A stretch of 5,500 nt of DNA from Pseudomonadota bacterium (GTDB lineage: Bacteria > Pseudomonadota > Alphaproteobacteria > Rhizobiales > Rhizobiaceae). A program made the position numbers and the translations under genes. The DNA lies in the NCBI GenBank assembly GCA_023416545.1, contig JAEZHO010000134.1, positions 1 through 5,500 of the forward strand. Reading direction: 5' to 3'. The notes below the pieces were generated by a model. That model saw nothing but the letters and a program-made list of their open reading frames with translations. It was not told the DNA's origin and did no database searches. Below are positions 1 to 5,081 of this stretch, in pieces; position 1 is the stretch's first letter; each line of letters opens with the position of its first letter.

Positions 1-571
1 GGTCGCCGCCGGCCTTTTCCTCGAAGAACGGACGCCAGAGATCGAGAACCTTGCCGGCGCTTTCCGGCACAGGGGTGCCCGCGAGCTTCTCGCGCACCAG
101 CATCGCCAGGGCCTCCGCCAGCGGCGCGTCCTCCTTGCGCTCGATCCCGGAAAAGTTCGCCTGTGCGTATTTCTCGGCGTTCATCGAGCCGAGGTTGGCG
201 GCAACGCCGCTCATCCGCAGCGCGCCGAGCGATTCGACGCGCGCCTGTTCGACGGCATCGAAGACGGAACGCGCATCCGTCCCTTGAGGAGACAGGCTCG
301 CATGGACCCCGGTATCGTGGCAGGCAAGCCGCAGCGCCATAGAGTCGCCCAGCCCGCGCGTCACCGCCAGTTCATGGGCGGTCGGGCGCTTGGAGATCTC
401 GGGCAGCCGGATACGCTCCCCGGCCATGCCGGGACGCTCGTTGGCGAAGTTGACCTCCACCTCCGCGCTCCCCGCGATCGAACGGACACATCCGGCAATA
501 GCGCGGCGCATCGGCTCGGCGTCTACCGGGCCGCCCGACCTGCTTTTCTGGTTGTCTCCGGGACCTGCCAT
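1..571 (-). CDS. cobT: Cobaltochelatase subunit CobT, N-terminal 190 residues (gene continues beyond the left edge)
   Basis: CobT forms a chaperone-like complex with the AAA+ protein CobS and, together with CobN, inserts cobalt into hydrogenobyrinic acid a,c-diamide in the aerobic cobalamin pathway in the cytoplasm. I translated the minus strand from the ATG at 571-569. It stays open to position 1 and gives 190 codons beginning MAGPGDNQKSRSGG. Stretches such as GCVRSIAGSAEVEV (residues 27-40), ANERPGMAGERIRLPE (43-58), TRGLGDSMALRLACHD (71-86) and SAGKVLDLWR (171-180) match my memory of rhizobial CobT N-termini. The family is usually about 630 residues, so the acidic middle region and C-terminal VWA/MIDAS domain lie outside the window. 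The ATG follows the cobS stop by 12 nt in the same frame, with a modest purine-rich stretch (GAGGCAGGG) ahead of it, which suggests co-translation with cobS. Identity is secure; only the missing C-terminus is unseen. Confidence 0.95.
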   Translation of the reverse strand, partial: MAGPGDNQKSRSGGPVDAEPMRRAIAGCVRSIAGSAEVEVNFANERPGMAGERIRLPEISKRPTAHELAVTRGLGDSMALRLACHDTGVHASLSPQGTDARSVFDAVEQARVESLGALRMSGVAANLGSMNAEKYAQANFSGIERKEDAPLAEALAMLVREKLAGTPVPESAGKVLDLWRPFFEEKAGGD

Positions 572-583
572 GCCGACCCTGCC

Positions 584-1576
584 TCAGGCTCCCAGTACGA
601 TATTCGCCGCACTTTCCTTCAGCTCTACGCCGAAGGCGCGCTGGTACTGCTCGGCCACCAGCGTCCGCTCCAGCTCGTCGCACTTGTTGAGGAAGGTGAT
701 GCGGAAAGCGAAGGCGACGTCGCCGAAGATCTCCGCGTTCTCGGCCCAGGTGATGACCGTCCGCGGGCTCATCACCGTCGACAGATCGCCGTTCATGAAG
801 GCGGAGCGTGTAAGATCGGCGACGCGCACCATCTTCGACACCGTCTCGCGGCCCTCGGCGGTCTTGCCGAAGCTCTTCACCTTGGCGGCGACGATATCGA
901 CTTCCTTGTCGTGCGGCAGGTAGTTCAGCGTGGTGACGATCGACCAGCGGTCCATCTGTGCCTGATTGATCTGCTGGGTCCCGTGATAGAGGCCGGTCGT
1001 GTCGCCGAGCCCGACCGTGTTGGCGGTCGCGAACAGGCGGAAGGCGGGATGCGGCCGGATGACGCGGCTCTGGTCGAGCAGCGTCAGGCGACCGGAGGAT
1101 TCCAGCACGCGCTGGATGACGAACATGACGTCCGGGCGACCCGCATCATACTCGTCGAAGACGAGCGCGACATTGTGCTGGTAGGCCCAGGGCAGGATGC
1201 CGTCCTTGAACTCGGTGACCTGCTTGCCGTCCTTCAGCACGATCGCGTCCTTGCCGACGAGATCGATCCGGCTGACGTGGCTGTCGAGGTTGACGCGCAC
1301 GCAGGGCCAGTTCAGTCGCGCGGCCACCTGCTCGATATGGGTCGACTTGCCCGTTCCGTGGTAGCCGGAGACCATGACGCGCCGGTTGTGCGCGAAGCCT
1401 GCGAGGATGGCGAGCGTCGTGTCGCGATCGAAGAGATAATCCGGGTCGAGGTCTGGGACGTAGGGATCGCCGCTGCTGTATGCCGGCACCCTGATGTCGG
1501 TGTCGATGCCGAAGACCTCCCGGACAGAGATTGTGGTGTCGGGAAGGTTAGAAATATCCAGATCGATCTTGCTCAT
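584..1576 (-). CDS. cobS: Cobaltochelatase AAA+ ATPase subunit CobS
   Basis: CobS is the ATPase subunit of the aerobic cobalt chelatase CobNST; it assembles with CobT into a ring complex that powers cobalt insertion by CobN. The 330-residue product has the usual full length for the family. It shows a Walker A motif GYHGTGKST (71-79), a Walker B motif ALVFDEYD (137-144), a sensor-1-type stretch LFATANT (181-187, with N186), a probable arginine finger in QMDRW (R210), and a sensor-2-like SPRT (270-273). The N-terminus, with the VREVFGID and PDLDPDYLFD segments, is typical of rhizobial CobS. The ATG at 1576 is preceded by a good ribosome binding site, GGAG, about 7 nt upstream. The gene is followed by cobT after 12 nt and lies 61 bp downstream of the J-domain gene on the same strand, so all three may be one transcript. 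No key residue is missing. Confidence 0.97.
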   Translation of the reverse strand: MSKIDLDISNLPDTTISVREVFGIDTDIRVPAYSSGDPYVPDLDPDYLFDRDTTLAILAGFAHNRRVMVSGYHGTGKSTHIEQVAARLNWPCVRVNLDSHVSRIDLVGKDAIVLKDGKQVTEFKDGILPWAYQHNVALVFDEYDAGRPDVMFVIQRVLESSGRLTLLDQSRVIRPHPAFRLFATANTVGLGDTTGLYHGTQQINQAQMDRWSIVTTLNYLPHDKEVDIVAAKVKSFGKTAEGRETVSKMVRVADLTRSAFMNGDLSTVMSPRTVITWAENAEIFGDVAFAFRITFLNKCDELERTLVAEQYQRAFGVELKESAANIVLGA

Positions 1577-1581
1577 TATCT

Positions 1582-1587
1582 CTCCAA
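1582..1587 (-). promoter_or_regulatory. Ribosome binding site of cobS
   Basis: On the minus strand a GGAGAG purine run sits 5 nt before the cobS ATG at 1576. It is the clearest Shine-Dalgarno match among the minus-strand genes here and supports the chosen cobS start, so CobS can initiate independently of the upstream J-domain gene. Confidence 0.6.
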
Positions 1588-1637
1588 GGCGCGAGCCACC
1601 GCCCGGCCGCCATATCCTCTGCCATTCGTCGTACCGC

Positions 1638-2258
1638 TTAGCAGAAACCGGCTTGCTTCAACAACTGATATGCTTGGATTACGGCGCGAAAACGTTCCTC
1701 GGAACCCCGGTCCCCGCCGTTCGCGTCGGGATGATGCTTCTTGACCAACTGCTTGTAGCGGCTCTTGATCTCGTCGGACGTGGCGCTTGCGGTGAGGTCC
1801 AGCGTGTCGAAGGCCTTGGCCTCCAGCGTCTTGAGCTTGCGCGCCTGCGGGCGTGGCCGCGCCCCGTGTCCCTGGGCCACGAAGCCGAACGGATCCTTGA
1901 CCCTATTATGGGAGGCGGCGGACCCGGAACGCATCGTCGAGTGAAGCGGCGCGGTCTTCGAGGCCTTGTTGACGCCCATCGTCCAGGTGGGGCGATGGCC
2001 GGTGATGGCTTCCTTCTGGTAGCGCGCGATCTCGCTGTCCGACAGGCCGGAGAAATAGTTGTAGCCCTTGTTGTAGTCCTTCACGTGCTCGAAGCAGAAC
2101 AGGAAGAACTGCCCCTCCGCATTGCGGCCGACCGGTGCCCGGTGGACGCCGGGCTTGTCGCATCCGTCCCACTGGCATACGGGCGCCTCCACGGCAGCTT
2201 CCTGCTGTGACTTCCTGCGCGTGCGAATGCGATCGAAATATTTGGAGTCGAGTTTCAT
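1638..2258 (-). CDS. Protein with N-terminal Cys/His cluster and C-terminal J domain (DnaJ family co-chaperone)
   Basis: The 206-residue product ends in a J domain, the module that stimulates DnaK/Hsp70 ATPase activity. From about residue 147 it reads AFDTLDLTASATSDEIKSRYKQ, helix II leads into the diagnostic HPD tripeptide at 176-178, and helix III (ERFRAVIQAYQLLK) runs almost to the C-terminus. The N-terminal half holds C28, C33, C55 and H58 (CQWDGC ... FCFEH), a spacing compatible with a small zinc site, with H39 as another candidate ligand. Aromatic-rich residues 61-80 and a low-complexity basic linker (about 100-143) follow. There is no signal peptide or membrane segment, so it should be cytoplasmic. 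The start is fixed by an in-frame TAA at 2268-2270, four codons upstream of the ATG; no good Shine-Dalgarno precedes it. It diverges from bolA and lies upstream of cobS on the same strand. The J domain is certain; the client and the metal site are inference. Confidence 0.9.
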   Translation of the reverse strand: MKLDSKYFDRIRTRRKSQQEAAVEAPVCQWDGCDKPGVHRAPVGRNAEGQFFLFCFEHVKDYNKGYNYFSGLSDSEIARYQKEAITGHRPTWTMGVNKASKTAPLHSTMRSGSAASHNRVKDPFGFVAQGHGARPRPQARKLKTLEAKAFDTLDLTASATSDEIKSRYKQLVKKHHPDANGGDRGSEERFRAVIQAYQLLKQAGFC

Positions 2259-2263
2259 ACCGG

Positions 2264-2274
2264 CCCATTATGGG
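2264..2274. repeat. Short inverted repeat in the divergent bolA / J-domain intergenic region
   Basis: CCCAT and ATGGG form 5-bp arms around a single central base. The repeat covers the proposed -10 element of the J-domain gene, so it could be an operator half-site or operator. It is short enough to occur by chance and no second copy was seen in the spacer. Confidence 0.3.
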
Positions 2275-2295
2275 GTTCGGGCACGAGCGCTACAA
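2264..2295 (-). promoter_or_regulatory. Candidate sigma-70-type promoter for the J-domain gene
   Basis: On the minus strand TTGTAG (2295-2290) and CATAAT (2272-2267) are separated by 17 bp, a reasonable match to housekeeping -35 and -10 elements. Transcription from it would start near 2260, within a few bases of the ATG at 2258, giving an almost leaderless mRNA. That would agree with the lack of a Shine-Dalgarno there. The -10 lies inside the 11-bp near-palindrome CCCATTATGGG (2264-2274). This is pattern matching in a GC-rich genome without expression evidence. Confidence 0.35.
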
Positions 2296-2298
2296 GAA

Positions 2299-2327
2299 TT
2301 GACAAAGCGGATTCTTGCTGGTTTCTG
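2299..2327 (+). promoter_or_regulatory. Candidate bolA promoter with consensus -35 box
   Basis: A perfect TTGACA lies at 2299-2304, 55 bp before the bolA ATG. At 17 bp spacing the -10 position (2322-2327) reads TTTCTG, a poor match to TATAAT or to alphaproteobacterial -10 boxes, so such a promoter would be weak, activated, or read by another sigma factor. The -35 is close to the -35 proposed for the divergent J-domain gene (2290-2295), so the two promoters could interfere or be co-regulated. Confidence 0.3.
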
Positions 2328-2349
2328 GGTAGCCCCTTTTCCCTTCGCC

Positions 2350-2354
2350 GGAGG
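2350..2354 (+). promoter_or_regulatory. Ribosome binding site of bolA
   Basis: GGAGG lies 4 nt before the ATG at 2359. It selects this start over the in-frame upstream ATG at 2122, which would run the protein backward through the divergent J-domain gene and the intergenic region. Confidence 0.75.
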
Positions 2355-2358
2355 CGAT

Positions 2359-2640
2359 ATGTCCATCAAGGCCCAGATCGAATCGCTCCTCAAGGACGGG
2401 CTTCAGCCGGAGCAGATCGAGGTCATCGACGAAAGCCATCATCATGCCGGCCATCAACCGGACTTCGACGGGAGCGGCGAAACGCACATGCGGGTGAGGA
2501 TCGTCGCCGCGAAGTTCAGCGCCATGAGCCGGCTGCAGCGTCACCGCGCCGTGAACGAGCTGCTGAAGCCGATCCTCGATGCCGGCCTGCACGCGCTCGC
2601 CATCGAGGCGGCTGCCCCCGGAGAGCCCCGCCGCTGGTAG
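2359..2640 (+). CDS. bolA: BolA family protein
   Basis: The 93-residue product starts MSIKAQIESLLKDGLQPEQI, the usual amphipathic first helix of BolA proteins, followed by EVIDESHHHAGH (21-32), a typical BolA first strand and loop, then ETHMRVRIVAAKF (41-53), SRLQRHRAVNELL (57-69) and the signature HALAIEA (78-84). The invariant histidine of the family is H78, and the loop supplies extra histidines (H27, H28, H29, H32). In known BolA-glutaredoxin complexes the invariant histidine and a loop His/Cys help bind a [2Fe-2S] cluster. BolA proteins act in the cytoplasm with monothiol glutaredoxins in iron-sulfur trafficking or iron regulation; some are described as DNA-binding regulators of morphology and stress. 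The length is normal. The gene stands alone on the plus strand, divergent from the J-domain gene, and ends 3 bp from the convergent CNNM gene. No glutaredoxin gene is in view, so the partner must be encoded elsewhere. Confidence 0.95.
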   Translation: MSIKAQIESLLKDGLQPEQIEVIDESHHHAGHQPDFDGSGETHMRVRIVAAKFSAMSRLQRHRAVNELLKPILDAGLHALAIEAAAPGEPRRW

Positions 2641-2643
2641 GCG

Positions 2644-3948
2644 TCATTCGGCGGGAAGGTCGACTTCCACCGGGCGGATGCGCAGGCGCGTGATCCGGTT
2701 CTTCTCGCGCTTGATGATGATGAAGCGCTTGCCGTAGAAGGTGAAGGCCTGTCGTTCGCGCGGGATCAGCTTGGATTCGTGGATCACGAGGCCTGCGATC
2801 GTGGTCGCCTCGTCGTCGGGCAGGTTCCAGTCGAGCGCCCGGTTCAGGTCGCGGATCGGCACGGAGCCGTCGACGAGGATGGAACCGTCCGCCTCCTGCC
2901 GCACGCCCTCGATCTCCAGGTCGTGCTCGTCGGAAATATCGCCGACAATCTCTTCCAGGATGTCCTCGAGCGTGACGATGCCCTGCACCTCGCCATACTC
3001 GTCGACGACGACTGCGAAGTGCACCTTGCGGCGGAGAAAGGCGTTTAGCTGGTCCTTGAGCGTCGTGGTGTCGGGCACGAACCACGGCTTCTGGGCGATC
3101 TTGACGATATCGAGGTTTTCCGGCTCGACATTCGGCTCGGCCAGCGCGCGCAGCAAATCCTTGGCGTGGACGACGCCGATGATGTTCTCCGTCGAGTTCC
3201 GCCAGACCGGCATGCGGGTGAACGGGCTCTCCAGCACCGTCCTGACCGCCACTTCCGGAGGATCGTCGGCATTGACAGCGCGCATGACCGTGCGGTGCTT
3301 CATGATATCGGAAACCTCGAGCTCCTCCAGGTCCAGGAGGCCGCCGACGCGGTCGCGGTCGGCTTTCTTGAAGCCGCCCTCGCGATGGAGGTGGTCGAGC
3401 GCGCTGCGAAGCTCTTCATGGCCGGAAAGCATGGAGCTTTCCTTCGAAAGATTGATCCCGACGAGGGAGAGAAGCGCGCGGACAATCGCGTTCACAGCGC
3501 TCGACAGGGGGCCGGCCACGAGCACGAAGAGGCGCACCGCCGGCGCCACCACGATCGCGAAGCGATCGGGAGAGGAGATCGCCCAGCTCTTGGGAAGGAC
3601 CTCCGAAAAGATCACCAGCAGGACCGTCATCAGAAGCGTGGCGAAGGCGACACCGGAATCCCCGAACACGCCGAGAAAGACGCTGGTCGCCAGCGAAGAC
3701 GCCAGGATGTTGACCAGGTTGTTTCCGATCAGGAGAGCGCCGATCAGGCGGTCGCGGCGCCGGATCAGGGACACGACGATGCCGGCCCGTTCGTCGCCAT
3801 TGGCCTCGAGCGTATGCATCCGCGCCGGGGAGGTGGCCGTCAGCGCCGTCTCCGAGCCGGAGAAGAAGGCGGAAGCGACGATCAGCACGAGGATGGAGAC
3901 GATCGTCAGCCAGTATTCCGACAAGACGGTGAGCAGGGTATCCATCAT
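2644..3948 (-). CDS. CNNM/DUF21 - CBS pair - CorC/HlyC domain membrane protein (probable divalent cation transporter)
   Basis: This 434-residue inner-membrane protein has the layout of the HlyC/CorC (CNNM) family. An N-terminal DUF21 transmembrane domain (about 12-160) has hydrophobic segments near 12-29, 68-92, 98-118 and 130-160 and carries the family motifs SGSETALTA (30-38), GNNLVN (75-80) and SEVLPKS (115-121). Two CBS domains follow at about 214-270 and 280-337, with FTRMPVW (243-249), VDEYGE (315-320) and GIVTLEDILEEIVGDI (323-338). A CorC/HlyC C-terminal domain (about 345-430) ends the protein. Characterised relatives move Mg2+ (efflux, with ATP binding at the CBS pair) or affect cobalt resistance; the older name 'hemolysin' is historical. 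The start is the first of two tandem ATGs: 3948-3946 overlaps the aroB TGA in ATGA, and a GGAGG sits about 13 nt upstream, rather far. It is the last gene of the aroK-aroB operon. Domain assignment is firm; ion specificity is not visible. Confidence 0.93.
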   Translation of the reverse strand: MMDTLLTVLSEYWLTIVSILVLIVASAFFSGSETALTATSPARMHTLEANGDERAGIVVSLIRRRDRLIGALLIGNNLVNILASSLATSVFLGVFGDSGVAFATLLMTVLLVIFSEVLPKSWAISSPDRFAIVVAPAVRLFVLVAGPLSSAVNAIVRALLSLVGINLSKESSMLSGHEELRSALDHLHREGGFKKADRDRVGGLLDLEELEVSDIMKHRTVMRAVNADDPPEVAVRTVLESPFTRMPVWRNSTENIIGVVHAKDLLRALAEPNVEPENLDIVKIAQKPWFVPDTTTLKDQLNAFLRRKVHFAVVVDEYGEVQGIVTLEDILEEIVGDISDEHDLEIEGVRQEADGSILVDGSVPIRDLNRALDWNLPDDEATTIAGLVIHESKLIPRERQAFTFYGKRFIIIKREKNRITRLRIRPVEVDLPAE

Positions 3949-5081
3949 CGCGAGCGCATGTCCTCCAGGAAGCTCGCAACCTCGGACTGAGACACGTCAT
4001 CGGCAACGAATGCCTGCCCGACGCCACGGGTCAGGATGAAGGTGAGCTTGCCGCTCTTGACCTTCTTGTCCTGGGCAATCGCATCCATGAGGACCTCCGT
4101 TGGAGGAAGCTCGCCCTCGATATCGGCCATCCGCGTCGGCAGGCCCACGGTGGAAAGGTGTCCGGCGACACGCTGCGCATCATCGGGACTTGCGAGGTTC
4201 AACCGGGCGGAAAACTGGTGGGCGAGGACCATGCCGATCGCCACGCCCTCGCCATGGACGAGGCGGCTGCTGTCATAGCCCGTCGCGGCTTCCAGCGCGT
4301 GACCGAACGTGTGGCCGAGATTGAGGAGCGCACGGCGACCGGTCTCCCGCTCGTCCTCGACGACAACGTCTGCCTTGGCCTGGCAGCTGACGGCGATCGC
4401 CTCGATTCGCTCGGGTCCGCCCTCGAAGACCTGCTTCCAGTGCTTCTCAAGCCAATGGAAGAAATCCGGCTTGTCGATCAGACCGTATTTCACGACCTCG
4501 GCGTAGCCCGCCCTAAATTCTCGCGGAGGCAGGCTGTCGAGGACGGCCGTGTCCGCAAGCACGAGATCCGGCTGATGAAAGACGCCGAGAAGGTTCTTGC
4601 CGTGGCGCGTGTTGATGCCCGTCTTGCCGCCCACGGAGGAATCGACCTGCGCAAGCAGCGAGGTCGGGACCTGGACGAAGCGGACGCCACGCCGCACGAT
4701 GCCGGCCGCAAAGCCTGCCAGGTCGCCGATGACCCCGCCGCCGAGAGCGATCACCGCATCGTTGCGCTCGATCCTGGCCGACAGCACCATGTCCGCGACC
4801 GCGCCGAGGTTGTCGAAGTTCTTCGTCTTCTCCCCCGGCGGAAGCGTCAGCGAAACGGCCTCCACACCGTCGGTCTGCAGGCTGTCCATGAGCGGCGCGA
4901 GGTAGTGGGAGCCGACATGCTCGTCGGTGATGATCGCGGCGCGCCTGCCCTTAAGGCGTGCGGTAAATTCGCCACCCGCGCGGCCGATGAGGCCGGGACC
5001 GATCAGGATGTCGTAGGCGCGCTCTCCGAGCGGAACATGGACGAGACGCTCTTCCGCCGTTCTCGGCATCGCGGCACTCAT
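3945..5081 (-). CDS. aroB: 3-dehydroquinate synthase
   Basis: AroB converts 3-deoxy-D-arabino-heptulosonate 7-phosphate to 3-dehydroquinate, step two of the shikimate pathway, using NAD+ and a divalent metal in the cytoplasm. The 378-residue product has a normal length and the expected motifs: PPGEKTK (81-87), the NAD-binding GGGVIGDLAGFAA (114-126), TSLLAQVDSSVGGKTGIN (140-157), REFRAGYAEVVKYG (187-200), NLGHTFGHALE (254-264) and VHGEGVAIGM (275-284). By family comparison the metal ligands should be E195, H257 and H276, all present. The reading frame stays open upstream to 5312, but that part lies inside aroK. I chose the ATG at 5081, which overlaps the aroK stop as ATGA; an alternative ATG lies four codons later at 5069. 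A purine run (AGGGAAAGG) precedes the chosen start by about 9 nt. The downstream CNNM gene overlaps the aroB stop by 4 bp, so all three genes are probably translationally coupled. Confidence 0.97.
   Translation of the reverse strand: MSAAMPRTAEERLVHVPLGERAYDILIGPGLIGRAGGEFTARLKGRRAAIITDEHVGSHYLAPLMDSLQTDGVEAVSLTLPPGEKTKNFDNLGAVADMVLSARIERNDAVIALGGGVIGDLAGFAAGIVRRGVRFVQVPTSLLAQVDSSVGGKTGINTRHGKNLLGVFHQPDLVLADTAVLDSLPPREFRAGYAEVVKYGLIDKPDFFHWLEKHWKQVFEGGPERIEAIAVSCQAKADVVVEDERETGRRALLNLGHTFGHALEAATGYDSSRLVHGEGVAIGMVLAHQFSARLNLASPDDAQRVAGHLSTVGLPTRMADIEGELPPTEVLMDAIAQDKKVKSGKLTFILTRGVGQAFVADDVSQSEVASFLEDMRSR

Noticed and set aside
1548..1625. Small 25-codon minus-strand reading frame (starting MAEDMAAGRW) in the J gene-cobS gap, overlapping the cobS start
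   Set aside because: A leader peptide is conceivable, but it has no convincing ribosome binding site and no attenuator-like hairpins; a frame this short is expected by chance.
1577..1637. Cobalamin riboswitch or terminator between the J-domain gene and cobS
   Set aside because: Sixty-one bases are too few for a cobalamin riboswitch, no B12-box-like sequence was seen, and there is no stem followed by a T-run.
284..1744. Open reading frame of 486 codons on the plus strand, antisense to cobT and cobS
   Set aside because: It covers two well-recognised genes on the opposite strand, its protein has no recognisable domain and is rich in composition-driven Arg/Ala/Asp/Val, as expected from the complement of GC-rich coding DNA.
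2327..2340. GGGTAGCCCCTTTT ahead of bolA as a terminator or attenuator
   Set aside because: The arms GGG/CCC would have only a 3-base loop and a 3-bp stem, too weak for a terminator.
2122..2640. Longer bolA start at 2122
   Set aside because: The extra 79 codons are antisense to the J-domain gene and cross the intergenic region; the ATG at 2359 has GGAGG at the right distance and gives the normal BolA length.
2741..4039. Open reading frame of 432 codons on the plus strand, antisense to the CNNM gene
   Set aside because: The product is a Ser/Arg/Thr-rich low-complexity translation without domains; the opposite strand encodes a complete CNNM-CBS-CorC protein.
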